From the NCBI GenBank assembly GCA_022452145.1, contig JAKURY010000011.1, positions 20,481 to 84,480 on the forward strand: a DNA stretch of 64,000 nucleotides, read 5' to 3'. Numbering within the stretch: the first letter of the stretch is position 1; each line of letters begins with the position of its first letter. Below, piece by piece: positions 25,735-36,896 of this stretch. This stretch comes from Acidimicrobiales bacterium (GTDB lineage Bacteria; Actinomycetota; Acidimicrobiia; Acidimicrobiales; MedAcidi-G1). The translations under genes and the position numbers were made by a program. The notes beneath the pieces are model-generated. The model worked only from the letters and a program-made list of their open reading frames with translations, was not told the DNA's origin and made no database searches.

Positions 25735-26466
25735 TCAGCCCCCGAGCAGCCCAGCCAGTACGTCCCGGGTGGCGGGCTGCACGCCCAGTGCCTCGTCCAG
25801 GCCCATCGCGACGAGGTCGTCGTAGTTCGACGCCAGGATTCCGGCCAGGGCGTCGGCCACCCAGGCATCGCACAGCTGGCTTCCGAATCCGGTGACCACG
25901 GCCATCCCGGTAGGACCCACGTCAAGCGTGGTGACCCGGAGGTCAGGGCGATGCCTACGCAGCAGCACGACCACCTTCCACACGTCGCCGCTCCAGACCA
26001 TGCCGGTGCGTTGCCGCTCCGAGCTGGGCCCATCGATCGGTAGGACGTCGTGGACCAGCATCACGGTGCCGGGGTGTGCGATCCGTTCGATGGCCAGGAC
26101 GTCTGCCAGGGCAACCTCGGCGTGGTGGAGCCCATCCACGAACGCCAGATCAACCTGACCGCCGAGCAGCGCGACCGGGTCGTGGTCCCGGAAGAACGCC
26201 TCCGACGTCGCCACCACGATCGACCAGTCGGGATGGTCGAGGCCGACCACGCGGGGAGCGGGATCCACGCCGAGGATCCTCGTGTGGGCTCCCACGCAGG
26301 CCAGGGAGTGGCCCTCGTTGACGCCGATCTCCAGGTACCGATCAACTCGGAGCATCCGATGGAGATCCACCAGGAGGTGGAAGTACGTCTCGTAGCGGCG
26401 TGCGTCGGATGGCTGCGCTTCACGTTGGTGAATCGCTTCCTGGCGTGTCCCTGTTGTGGTGCTCAC
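25735..26466 (-). CDS. class I SAM-dependent methyltransferase
   Basis: A 243-residue methyltransferase of the Methyltransf_24 / cephalosporin-hydroxylase-like group. The SAM-binding region is YLEIGVNEGHS, the acidic residue after strand 2 is GVDPAP, and the VDLAFVDGLHHAE block is the post-I acidic motif. No membrane segment. GTG at 26466 overlaps the stop of the next methyltransferase by 4 nt, so translation is coupled; a GTG at 26481 is an alternative. The substrate is not visible; such enzymes act on sugars, polyketides or small metabolites. Confidence 0.75.
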   Translation of the reverse strand: MSTTTGTRQEAIHQREAQPSDARRYETYFHLLVDLHRMLRVDRYLEIGVNEGHSLACVGAHTRILGVDPAPRVVGLDHPDWSIVVATSEAFFRDHDPVALLGGQVDLAFVDGLHHAEVALADVLAIERIAHPGTVMLVHDVLPIDGPSSERQRTGMVWSGDVWKVVVLLRRHRPDLRVTTLDVGPTGMAVVTGFGSQLCDAWVADALAGILASNYDDLVAMGLDEALGVQPATRDVLAGLLGG

Positions 26467-27194
26467 CGGTCCCGCCTCCACCAGATACCCGTCCAGTCCA
26501 CGGTCACGATCTCCTCACGGATCATGTGCCTGTCCCGGTAGTCGTGGACGGCGGCCCGACACGGCGCAAGAGCCCCGTAGTCGTCGACTATGACTATGCC
26601 ACCAGGCGACAACTTCGGGTACAGAGCGTCCAGAGCCTCCCATGTCGACTGGTACAGGTCGCCGTCGAGGCGGAGCAGGGCCAGGCTCCTGATGGGGGCC
26701 GCGTGGAGCGTGTCGGCGAACCAGCCCTCCAGGAAGCGGACGCGGTCGTCGAGCAGCCCGTAGCGGGCGAAGTTGGCGGCCACCTCGTCCCGGGAGACGG
26801 CCAGCGCCTCGATGCCGGAGAGGTCCACGCCGCGGTCGGATGGATACGCCGCGGCGTCGGGAGATGGGAGGCCCCGGAAGGAGTCGGCCACCCAGACCGA
26901 GCGGTCGGCGTCCTCCCAGGCGGCCAGGGCGCCGCGCATGAGTATGGTCGCGCCGCCCCGCCAGACGCCCGTCTCCACGAGGTCCCCGGGCACGTCGTCG
27001 TCCAGCACCGTGGTCAGGCAGTCGATGAGGTTGTCCAGGCGGCGCCTGCCGATCATCGTCTCGGCAGTGGCCGGCCAGTCCAGGCCCTCGTGTCGATCCG
27101 CCGGGTCCACGTCCGGCTCGTACTCCCCGAAGAGATCTCGGGAGAGGCAGCCAGCCAGGAGGTCGAGGTAGCGGCGACGGAGGTCGGTCACCAT
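26463..27194 (-). CDS. TylF/MycF-family O-methyltransferase
   Basis: A 243-residue class I methyltransferase with the hallmarks of the TylF group (macrocin O-methyltransferase): LVETGVWRGGATILMRG for SAM binding, VWVADSFRGLP, RVRFLEGWFADTL and a metal-binding GGIVIVDDYG. Members methylate sugar hydroxyls on macrolides or glycans in a Mg2+-dependent reaction. It is directly upstream of and overlaps the second methyltransferase, so a glycan or secondary metabolite with two methyl groups is a reasonable idea. The two genes have no obvious partner outside the pair. Confidence 0.82.
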   Translation of the reverse strand: MVTDLRRRYLDLLAGCLSRDLFGEYEPDVDPADRHEGLDWPATAETMIGRRRLDNLIDCLTTVLDDDVPGDLVETGVWRGGATILMRGALAAWEDADRSVWVADSFRGLPSPDAAAYPSDRGVDLSGIEALAVSRDEVAANFARYGLLDDRVRFLEGWFADTLHAAPIRSLALLRLDGDLYQSTWEALDALYPKLSPGGIVIVDDYGALAPCRAAVHDYRDRHMIREEIVTVDWTGIWWRRDR

Positions 27195-27239
27195 GGGCCT
27201 TCGACGACGGCCCGGCGACGGAGGTCGGTCGACATCGGC

Positions 27240-29627
27240 TTAGGAGGCCGGCCCGTCGACGGCCTCCATCGCCCCGGCGGCGATGAGCTCCTCGACGAGA
27301 TCCGGGTCCATTCCGAGGTCCTCCACGCAGAAGCGGCGCGTGTGTTCCCCGATGAACGGAGCCGGCCCGACGACCGGCCCGGCCATGCCGCTACCGGTGA
27401 TGCATGCCCCCTCCAGAACGACTGCCCCCAGTCCGGGCTGGTCGAGCCGCACGAGGAACCCGCGCTCCTCCAGGTGAGGGTCCTCCAACTGGTCAACCGT
27501 GTCCATGAGCCGTCCGGCGGGCACCATGGTCGCCTGGCAGCGGTCCTGAACGTCCAGCGGCGTCATGGTGGCGGTCCACGACGAGACGCCGGCATTCACC
27601 CTGTCACGGGCGGCCAGTCGGCCGGCCGTCGAGTCCAGATCGGTGCCGCCTGCCCAGGCTGGATTCTCCATGGCGCGGCGAAGGTTCATCCAGTCCACGT
27701 CGTCCCGGACGCAGACCACGCACCACTGCTCGTCGCCGGCACAGGGGAACACTCCCCAGGGGGCGCCCATGGGAGAGTCGTTGCCCTCCGGTCGGGCCGA
27801 TCCGGGCGTGAGGGACTCGCTCAGGAACAGGTCTCCTAGGGTTCCCATGAGGGCCTCGACCTGGGCGACCTCGACGTGGGCACCGCTGCCGCCCCGGTTC
27901 CGCCCGATCACGGCGGCCAGTGCCCCCAGGGCACAGATCCGACCTGCCAGGTGGTCCGGGTGGATGGCGTTGCTGCCGGGCGGTCCGTCACCGTCGTCGA
28001 ACGCCCAGAGCCAGCTCAACCCGCCCACGGTCTGGATGGTCGGCCCGTAGCCGGTCCAGTCGGCAAGTGGGCCCCGAGAGCCCATCAGCTGGCTGCTCAC
28101 CATCACCAGTCGAGGATTCATGGCGTGGACGTCCTCCCAGCCGAGGCCCAGCTCATCCATGGTGCCGGTGGAGTTGTTCTCCACGATCACGTCGGCCCAC
28201 CCCACCAGGCGGTCCAGGACCTCGGCGGCGTCCGGGTGCTTCAGATCCAGGCCGAGGCAGCGCTTCGTCCGACTGGAGGAGGCGAAGGAGGGTGTCATCT
28301 CGCTGCCGAGGAAGATCCTGATGAAGTCCGGGTAGGCGTGGCTCTCCACCTTCACGACGTCGGCGCCGTACTCGGCCAGCATCCGCCCGCACTCGACGCC
28401 GACGCCCCCGTGACCGAAGTCTGCGACCCGAAGGCCACGCAGTGGCATGTCGGGTGGCCCGCCCGGTCGTCCGTCGACCTGGAATCGTGGCCCGGCGAAG
28501 AACGTCCCGTGTTCTCCGACCTCCGGGGCCCGGAAGCGGTAGCCGACCCGCTCTCCGTCGACCTCCCACAAGCCTGCCATGACGGAGGCCTCCGTCCCGC
28601 GGGCCACCTCGGCATGGACGAACGAGCCCCGGGCGTCGAAGTGCTCCTCGGCCAGGATGTCGCCCGGTGACAGCATCGGCGTGGCCACGATGCCCCTGGC
28701 CTGGGCCTCCCGGCAGCCGTCGAGCATCTCGATGGTGGCCCAGTGCTCCTCGAACATGGGGTTCAGGATGTCGAGGTTGGTGAGGCGGTTGAAGAAGCTC
28801 TCCCAGTACTCGTCGGCGAACGCCTCGGGCGAGCCCATCCATTCCCACAGGGCACGCCACTGTCCGGGGGCCATGACCACCTGCCGGACGTGGCCATCTG
28901 CGCACGGAATGGTCGGGTACATGGGGCTGTCACCTGAGCGGAGCACCTGCGGCACCGAGCCTCGTGCGAGGCTGTGGCTGGAGTTGGGAAGCCCCCACGT
29001 GTTCAGTTGGGCCACGGCCTCCAGTGCAGAGACGTCCAGGTGCTGGCCGCCGCCGCCCCGGCTCGCCTGGATGAGGCCGAGGATGACGGCGTAGGCACCC
29101 ATGACGCCGAGGACGTCAGAGGCCAGGCTGCCCGGTGGCAGCAGCGGCGGCTTTTCCGGGATGCCGGACAGCGCCAGCCACCCTGACATCGCAACCACCA
29201 CGTCGTCGGTGGCGACCAGGTCCCGATCCGGTCCCGTCTGTCCGAAGTCGGTCAGTGAGGCCACGACGAGTTCGGGGTTCAGGTCCAGGAGGACAGTGGG
29301 CCCGATCCCGAGGTCGGCCAGCGCGCCGGGCTGGAAGGATTCGACCAGCACGTCGGCCTCGGCCACCAGCGCCAGGAGGCTGGTACGGCCCTCGGGAGTT
29401 CCCAGATCCAGGACCGTGCTCCGCTTGTTGGTGTTCCGGTAGGCGAAGTGGAGCGACCTGCCGTCGGGTCCGTAGGGCGGAAGGCGACGGCTACGGACCC
29501 CACCCGGGGGCTCGACCCGTAGTACGTCGGCGCCGAGGTCTCCGAGGAGCCGCGCACAGAGGTCCCCCCGTGCGTCGGTCAGGTCCAGGACCCGGAGGTC
29601 CTCCAACGGTCGGTCGGTGGTCGGCAT
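27240..29627 (-). CDS. tandem class III CoA-transferase (CaiB/BaiF), two domains
   Basis: A 795-residue protein made of two full CaiB/BaiF CoA-transferase units (roughly residues 1-390 and 405-795). Each contains the N-terminal RVLDLTD or RVADFGHG block, an E-P-P or E-S-H step after the first Rossmann unit, and a GADV motif. In domain 1 the catalytic Asp fits at Asp-141 (DDVVVAMSG). The equivalent place in domain 2 (GPTIQTVGG) has Gly, so only one half may carry the aspartyl intermediate. Members transfer CoA between acids without ATP, for example formyl-CoA, carnitine or alpha-methylacyl-CoA. The start chosen is the ATG at MPTTDRP. Substrates are unknown. Confidence 0.85.
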   Translation of the reverse strand: MPTTDRPLEDLRVLDLTDARGDLCARLLGDLGADVLRVEPPGGVRSRRLPPYGPDGRSLHFAYRNTNKRSTVLDLGTPEGRTSLLALVAEADVLVESFQPGALADLGIGPTVLLDLNPELVVASLTDFGQTGPDRDLVATDDVVVAMSGWLALSGIPEKPPLLPPGSLASDVLGVMGAYAVILGLIQASRGGGGQHLDVSALEAVAQLNTWGLPNSSHSLARGSVPQVLRSGDSPMYPTIPCADGHVRQVVMAPGQWRALWEWMGSPEAFADEYWESFFNRLTNLDILNPMFEEHWATIEMLDGCREAQARGIVATPMLSPGDILAEEHFDARGSFVHAEVARGTEASVMAGLWEVDGERVGYRFRAPEVGEHGTFFAGPRFQVDGRPGGPPDMPLRGLRVADFGHGGVGVECGRMLAEYGADVVKVESHAYPDFIRIFLGSEMTPSFASSSRTKRCLGLDLKHPDAAEVLDRLVGWADVIVENNSTGTMDELGLGWEDVHAMNPRLVMVSSQLMGSRGPLADWTGYGPTIQTVGGLSWLWAFDDGDGPPGSNAIHPDHLAGRICALGALAAVIGRNRGGSGAHVEVAQVEALMGTLGDLFLSESLTPGSARPEGNDSPMGAPWGVFPCAGDEQWCVVCVRDDVDWMNLRRAMENPAWAGGTDLDSTAGRLAARDRVNAGVSSWTATMTPLDVQDRCQATMVPAGRLMDTVDQLEDPHLEERGFLVRLDQPGLGAVVLEGACITGSGMAGPVVGPAPFIGEHTRRFCVEDLGMDPDLVEELIAAGAMEAVDGPAS

Positions 29628-29762
29628 CGGCCCTCGGCAAATGGCAGCGGGTTCTGTCGAGGGTCTACCACCCGGTTGCGGGCAGGGCGTCACCACGGGT
29701 ACGGCGCCGACCCGGGGGCACAGGTACCCTGCGCAGGCCCGCGATGGGGCGACCCTTCCGTG

Positions 29763-30929
29763 ATGAACCGACCTGCCACCTCCCTCCGCCGAACCATGGC
29801 CGTCGCCTGCCTGCTGGTCGTGGGGATGGCCGTACCGGCCGGAGCGGTGAAGGAGACCGAGTCGATCAGGGAGGCTCGGGACAGGCGAGAGGCCGCCCGG
29901 AACGAGGCCGCTTCGGCCGCCGAGGCACTCCACCTCGTGACCGCCGAGGACGACCAGGTCTCCGACGCCCTCCATGCCCTGGACGACGCCGTGGCACTCC
30001 AGCAGGCCAGGATCCTGGCGGCCCGTCAGGCAATCGAGGCAGCCGAGTCCGAGGCCACGCTCCGCTGGGTCCAGGCCGACCAGGCTGCGGCTGAGGTGGG
30101 TGACCTCCGACGGCGCATCCAGGAGCTCGCAATCGACGTCTACATCTCGCGGATGCGGCCGGGAAGCTTCCTGGAGTCACAGAACCTGACCGAGGGGGTC
30201 CGTCGGTCGGCGATCCTGAATGCCGTGACGGGTGATCGGGGCGATCTGGTGGACCGGCTGCGGGCGCTCGAGTCGGACCTGGAGGACATCGCACGCTCGG
30301 CTGACGATGCCATCCGGGAGGCCGAGGTGCGCCAGCGGGAGCTGGAGTCGTCGATCCTCGTCCTGGACAGACGGATCGCCGCCAAGGAGAACGTCAAGGA
30401 GGAGCTCGACGACCGGATTCGGGCCTACGAGGCAGAGATCCGCCAGTTCGAACGAGACCAGTACGTGATGGCGATCCTGATCGATAACCTGATCGCTGAG
30501 GAACTCCGCAAGTCGGCACCCGACCTGACGAAGGAATCGGGCCAGGGGTTCATCATGCCCATGGAGGGCCGGCTCGGATCGGGGTTCGGGTCCCGGAAGC
30601 ACCCGATCTTCGGGACGATGCGCCAGCACAACGGGGTCGACATCGGTTGCGTCCGGGGACAGCCGATCTGGGCAGCCAAGGCCGGCAAGGTCCTCTTCGC
30701 CGGCTGGAGGAACGGCTACGGAAACGTGGTCCTGATCGAGCACGAGGGCCCGGTGATCACCCTGTACGCCCACCAGGAGGAGGTCAGCGTGTCGAATAAC
30801 TACATGATCGACAAGGGCGAAGTGCTCGGCAGGTGCGGCTCCACCGGATGGGCGACCGGGCCGCACCTCCACTTCGAGGTCCGCACCGGCGGCGAGGCCA
30901 AGGACCCCCTCATCGTCCTACCTGGCTGA
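29763..30929 (+). CDS. M23 peptidase / EnvC-like murein hydrolase factor
   Basis: A 388-residue secreted wall protein. It has a signal peptide (RRTMAVACLLVVGMAVPAGA, cleavage near residue 28), a long coiled-coil region (about 30-250, with Glu/Arg heptads), and a C-terminal LytM-type M23 domain. Zinc ligands are present: His-289 and Asp-293 in QHNGVD, and His-368/His-370 in HLHFEV. With a complete zinc set it could cut peptidoglycan cross-bridges, unlike the degenerate EnvC; the coiled coil suggests it is controlled by partners such as FtsEX. It is divergent from the tandem CoA-transferase and convergent with hppA. Confidence 0.85.
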   Translation: MNRPATSLRRTMAVACLLVVGMAVPAGAVKETESIREARDRREAARNEAASAAEALHLVTAEDDQVSDALHALDDAVALQQARILAARQAIEAAESEATLRWVQADQAAAEVGDLRRRIQELAIDVYISRMRPGSFLESQNLTEGVRRSAILNAVTGDRGDLVDRLRALESDLEDIARSADDAIREAEVRQRELESSILVLDRRIAAKENVKEELDDRIRAYEAEIRQFERDQYVMAILIDNLIAEELRKSAPDLTKESGQGFIMPMEGRLGSGFGSRKHPIFGTMRQHNGVDIGCVRGQPIWAAKAGKVLFAGWRNGYGNVVLIEHEGPVITLYAHQEEVSVSNNYMIDKGEVLGRCGSTGWATGPHLHFEVRTGGEAKDPLIVLPG

Positions 30930-30950
30930 GCAACCGCCCGGAACGGCCGA

Positions 30951-30970
30951 AGGGGCCCCGAAGGGCCCCT
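30951..30970. terminator. bidirectional hairpin between M23 gene and hppA
   Basis: A perfect 8-bp stem AGGGGCCC/GGGCCCCT closes on the tetraloop CGAA, placed between two convergent stop codons. The palindrome CGAACCGGTTCG lies immediately after it. Confidence 0.75.
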
Positions 30971-30994
30971 GGCGAACCGGTTCGGACGGGTCGG

Positions 30995-33091
<2,097 letters not shown>

Positions 33092-33235
33092 GGAATTGTC
33101 TCCTCGATCAGGTGGGACGTAGCGACACTCCGGCCGGTTGTCTTTGGACGGAGTGGTTCGACGGAACACGCCGAGTGGGGCGGGCTCGCACCGGAACCGG
33201 GGGAACTCTAGTGAGATACGGGCCCCGGGCCGCAC

Positions 33236-33880
33236 ATGAGCAATGCGCCGGAGGTCACTCCGGTGAGGGTGGCGGATCGCCCATCCGTGGGCCACGATCT
33301 CACCATGGAATCCGTGCGGGGCGACGTCAGCCGGGTGAGGTCCGGCATGCTGACCCGTCGCCGGGCCCTGGCACCCGACCTGGTGGCACGTGCCTCGGCG
33401 CTGGTAGTCGAGCGCATCCTGGGACTACCGGAGGTCCGGGATGCGCAGGTGGTCGGGGCATACATGGGCGTCCGCGGGGAGGTCGACCCCTCACTGCTGC
33501 GCGACGAGCCTGGGTTCGAGGTGGCGTTTCCCGTGACGAGAGAAGGCGAAGCTCTCCGCTTCGTCGTGCCGAGCGGCCCCCTTCGGGCGGGTCCGTTCGG
33601 GATACCGCAGCCCGACTCCGGGCGTGAGGTGTACCCGTGCACCCTGGACATCGTCCTGGTGCCCCTGGTGGCCGTCGACTCCCGGGGCAACCGGGTTGGC
33701 CACGGGGCAGGGTTCTACGACCGGACCTTTGCCGACTGCCGCGGGTCGGAGGGGGGCGGCCCTGTCCTCGTCGGGATCTGCCACGCCTTCCAGGTTGTGC
33801 CAGAGATCGACCCACGCCCCTGGGACGTGTCCATGGACCTGCTGGTGACCGACGCCGGCCTGATCCGACCGGGAGGCTGA
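33236..33880 (+). CDS. ygfA: 5-formyltetrahydrofolate cyclo-ligase
   Basis: A 214-residue protein of the MTHFS family, which converts 5-formyl-THF to 5,10-methenyl-THF using ATP. The GHGAGFYDR segment is the conserved nucleotide/folate loop; FGIPQP and the end DLLVTDAGLI also fit. The start could be the ATG at 33236 or the ATG at 33305, which gives 191 residues and removes an N-terminal tail without family likeness. It supports folate pools used by sarcosine oxidase, though it is not in that operon. It is divergent from hppA and 78 nt upstream of trkA. Confidence 0.85.
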   Translation: MSNAPEVTPVRVADRPSVGHDLTMESVRGDVSRVRSGMLTRRRALAPDLVARASALVVERILGLPEVRDAQVVGAYMGVRGEVDPSLLRDEPGFEVAFPVTREGEALRFVVPSGPLRAGPFGIPQPDSGREVYPCTLDIVLVPLVAVDSRGNRVGHGAGFYDRTFADCRGSEGGGPVLVGICHAFQVVPEIDPRPWDVSMDLLVTDAGLIRPGG

Positions 33881-33958
33881 GCGGGTGGTGGGCCTCCAGA
33901 AATTTGTAGGCCGAGGGATTGCCACCCCGGCCGCCCGTCCATGGGGAAGGATTGGGCC

Positions 33959-35359
33959 GTGCGCATAATCGTGGTGGGTGCCGGCGAGGTCGGCTCCTAC
34001 GTTGCCGAACGCCTCAGCCGCCAGGGCCACCACGTGGTCCTGATCGAGTCGGACACAGAACGCTTCCGTCAGGTGGACCAGGACCTGGACGTCATGACCC
34101 TCCGGGGGAGCGGCACCGACCCAGTGACGCTCGCGGCGGCGGGCATCGAGCAGGCCGACCTGCTGGTCGCCGTTACAGCGGTCGACGAGACGAACATCGT
34201 GAGTGCCCTGCTGGCCCGTCGGGCCGGCGTGTCCAAGACGATCATCCGGGTGGAGTCGCGTCCGTTGCGTCGCCCCGAGGTGGCTGCCCTGTTCGACGGC
34301 GCCGACGACCACCTGGTAATCGACCCCGACGAGGAGGTCGCCCACGCCGTCCTTCGGCTCATGGAGTACCCGGGAGCCATGGAGGTCAACCAGATGGCGG
34401 GTGGCGAGGTGGAGGTGCTGACCGCTCGCCTGCCGGGCCACGCGCCCCTCGTCGGTGTCTCCCTCAGGGCTCTGGGTGCCGAGTTGGAGCCCGACTGGGA
34501 CTTCATCGTGGGATCGATCACACGCAGGGAGGCCGACGCCGACGAGGAGCGCACGATCATCCCGCGCGGCGACTGGATCCTCCGCAAGGGTGACCTACTC
34601 ACCGTGATCTGCAAGCGTCGTGCCCTTGGGGACGTCACGGCCCGGATGGGCCTGGCCCATGATATGCCCACCCGGGCACTCCTCCTGGGCGGCGGCCGGA
34701 CAGCCCAGATGCTGGCTGAATCGCTGATCCAGCGCGGCCTCGACGTGGCCATAATCGAGAAGAAGGAGGAACGGGCCGACGAGTTGACCGACGAATTGGA
34801 CCGTCGGGTGACCGTCTACCTGGGCGACATCACCGACGCCACGATTCTGGAGGAGGCCGGCGTGGCCAGCCAGGATGTGGTCATAGCCCTGACCGGCGCG
34901 GACGACGCCAACGTCCTGGCCTGCCTCTACGCCAAGGCGGCCGGTGCACGGCACAGCCGGTCGGGCGCCGCCGGACCCGAGACCATTGCCGTGGTCCACC
35001 GACTGCAGTTGCTGGATCTCCTGGAGGCGCACGAGGTGGATGCGACCCTCAGCCCGAGGACCGCCACGGCCAACAGCGTCTTGCGCTTCGTCCGGGGCGA
35101 GGGTGAGACCGTGACCGCAGTTGCCACCTCCCTCCACGGTGATGCCGAGGTCCTGGAGTTCGCCGTGGCGGAAGGCTGCCGCTGCGACGGCCAGTCGATC
35201 GCCGACCTGGGCCTCCACGAGGACGTCCTCATCGCCGCGATCGTACGGGACGGCAAGCCCCAAATCGGTCGTGGCCGGAGCACCCTGCGGGCCCGTGACC
35301 ACGTCATCGCGGTGACCCGACCCAACTCGGCGCCACTCCTCTCCTCCCTGTTCGAGTGA
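33959..35359 (+). CDS. trkA: Trk potassium uptake regulatory subunit
   Basis: A 466-residue cytoplasmic ring subunit that gates a Trk/Ktr potassium channel by NAD(H) or nucleotide binding. It has two RCK_N/RCK_C repeats: the first begins MRIIVVGAGEVGSYVAERL; the second, at about residue 232, starts ALLLGGGRTAQMLAESL. Each repeat ends in a TrkA_C domain. Length matches two-repeat TrkA. The GTG at 33959, with GGGGAAGGA upstream, yields the normal TrkA beginning; an ATG at 33941 would add six residues. It heads an operon with two TrkH-type subunits. Confidence 0.9.
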   Translation: MRIIVVGAGEVGSYVAERLSRQGHHVVLIESDTERFRQVDQDLDVMTLRGSGTDPVTLAAAGIEQADLLVAVTAVDETNIVSALLARRAGVSKTIIRVESRPLRRPEVAALFDGADDHLVIDPDEEVAHAVLRLMEYPGAMEVNQMAGGEVEVLTARLPGHAPLVGVSLRALGAELEPDWDFIVGSITRREADADEERTIIPRGDWILRKGDLLTVICKRRALGDVTARMGLAHDMPTRALLLGGGRTAQMLAESLIQRGLDVAIIEKKEERADELTDELDRRVTVYLGDITDATILEEAGVASQDVVIALTGADDANVLACLYAKAAGARHSRSGAAGPETIAVVHRLQLLDLLEAHEVDATLSPRTATANSVLRFVRGEGETVTAVATSLHGDAEVLEFAVAEGCRCDGQSIADLGLHEDVLIAAIVRDGKPQIGRGRSTLRARDHVIAVTRPNSAPLLSSLFE

Positions 35360-35372
35360 CCCGGCCGGTCGG

Positions 35373-36896
35373 ATGATCCGCACCGTCCTGGCCGGGCTCC
35401 GGTCGGCGGGGGCGTCGGAGCCGCCCTGGGCATCGTGGACGACCTCCGCTGCAACATCCGTGGTTGTTGCCACGGGGCTCTTCTCGCTCCTGTCCACCAC
35501 CTCGGGATTGGCCGACATGCTCGGCAACGGCGACGACACCGTGCTCCTCCTGACCCTCGGTGGACTGGCCGGCCTGGCCGCCACGTTCCTGCTCAGCCGG
35601 ATCCGCCCAGCCGAGCGGATCCGGGACGCCGATGTCCTGGGTGGTGCCACCTCCTGCCTCCTGCTCCTGGTTGGGATGGTCGCGGTCCTGCACCTGCTGG
35701 TCGGGACGACGGGCTCGGTAGTCGATGCCGTGACCGACGCGACCGCCGGGCTCACGACCACCGCCCTCGGGACCGTGACACCCGACTCGGCCGACCACGG
35801 AGGGCGCTTCCTCCGGGCGGGCAGCCAGTGGATCGGCGGCTTGGGAGCCCTCATGGTCGCCGTCGCCGTACTCCCGTTCTTCGGTGCGGAGCGCGAGTTC
35901 GCGGACCGGTCCCGGCTGCACGGACGCCGACCCATGGCGCCGAACCAGCGCACGGCGGTGCGCAACATCCTCTACGTCCACGGCGCGGTCTCGCTCGGAA
36001 CCTGGGTTGGTTACACCCTGGCCGGGCTGGGCGTATTCGACGCCCTCCTGGTGGCCATGGCGACGGCGTCTACCGGTGGGATGGTGGACGGAGACCCGTT
36101 CACGGACCCCGCCGTGCAGTGGGTGGCGGTCGTCGGCATGGCGGTTACCGGAACCAGCCTGGTGGTCCTCTGGCGCCTGGTCGTCGGACGCTCCCGGGGA
36201 CTCCTCCGCTCGACCGAACTCCGCTCCTATCTGGGCCTGCTGGTGGTCGGGACCGGTCTCCTCCTCCTATGGACGGACGGCTCCGGACCGGACGGCATCC
36301 GACGGGCCGCTTTCACGGTGACGGCAGCGCTGACCACCACCGGCTTCCCGTCGGCGCCGGCGGGCACCTGGGCGGCAGCGGCACCCGTGCTCCTCCTGGG
36401 CCTCGTGTCGATCGGCCCGATGACCGGTTCGGCGGGCGGTGGCTTCCAGATCCTGAGGCACAGGGCCCTGCTCCAGATCGCCCTCAGGGAGATGGTCCGC
36501 CAACTCCACCCGCGGGTGGTCTCCAAGGTGCGGCTGGGGGGTCGGGTCGCATCCGAGTCAACCCTCGCCCGGATCGTGGTCATCCAGTTCCTGGTGGTGA
36601 GCGTGCTGTTCGCCACCGCCACCGTGGTGGCCGCCCTGGGCCTCGACCTGGCGACGGCGCTGGGTGTCGCTGTCCACGCGATTTCAACCGGGGGACCGGT
36701 ACGCGCCCTGGACGGCTCGCTGCTGGACCCGACTGACTGGTCTGCGCCGGTCCGCCTGGCGATCCTCCCGGCCATGGTGATCGGCCGACTGTCGATCTAC
36801 CCGGCGATGGTGGCCGCCAGCAGCGCAATCTCCGTTGTACGCCATCGGGCCAGGCTGGGACGTCGGATCCGGGCATTCCGGAGGCGAACGGGATGA
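35373..36896 (+). CDS. TrkH-like potassium channel subunit, divergent
   Basis: A 507-residue membrane protein with the four-repeat TrkH layout (about ten helices). Repeat filter regions can be found at ATAGLTTTALGT, ATASTGGMV, AALTTTGFP and AISTGGPV, and the protein ends in a long Arg-rich tail. The first filter lacks the normal TGxS/T glycine arrangement, while the others keep a recognisable TGG/TGF form. It may be an auxiliary or altered-specificity pore subunit. It starts 13 nt after trkA and overlaps trkH by 4 nt (ATGA), so it is made together with both. Confidence 0.75.
   Translation: MIRTVLAGLRSAGASEPPWASWTTSAATSVVVATGLFSLLSTTSGLADMLGNGDDTVLLLTLGGLAGLAATFLLSRIRPAERIRDADVLGGATSCLLLLVGMVAVLHLLVGTTGSVVDAVTDATAGLTTTALGTVTPDSADHGGRFLRAGSQWIGGLGALMVAVAVLPFFGAEREFADRSRLHGRRPMAPNQRTAVRNILYVHGAVSLGTWVGYTLAGLGVFDALLVAMATASTGGMVDGDPFTDPAVQWVAVVGMAVTGTSLVVLWRLVVGRSRGLLRSTELRSYLGLLVVGTGLLLLWTDGSGPDGIRRAAFTVTAALTTTGFPSAPAGTWAAAAPVLLLGLVSIGPMTGSAGGGFQILRHRALLQIALREMVRQLHPRVVSKVRLGGRVASESTLARIVVIQFLVVSVLFATATVVAALGLDLATALGVAVHAISTGGPVRALDGSLLDPTDWSAPVRLAILPAMVIGRLSIYPAMVAASSAISVVRHRARLGRRIRAFRRRTG

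Noticed and set aside
27240..29627. Two CoA-transferase genes joined by a sequencing error
   Set aside because: The frame is open through the junction and both halves share the same frame; tandem forms of this family are known.
33891..33912. GGCCT/AGGCC arms as a terminator after the formyl-THF ligase gene
   Set aside because: Only 5 bp with a 12-nt loop, too weak to rank above chance in this GC-rich sequence.
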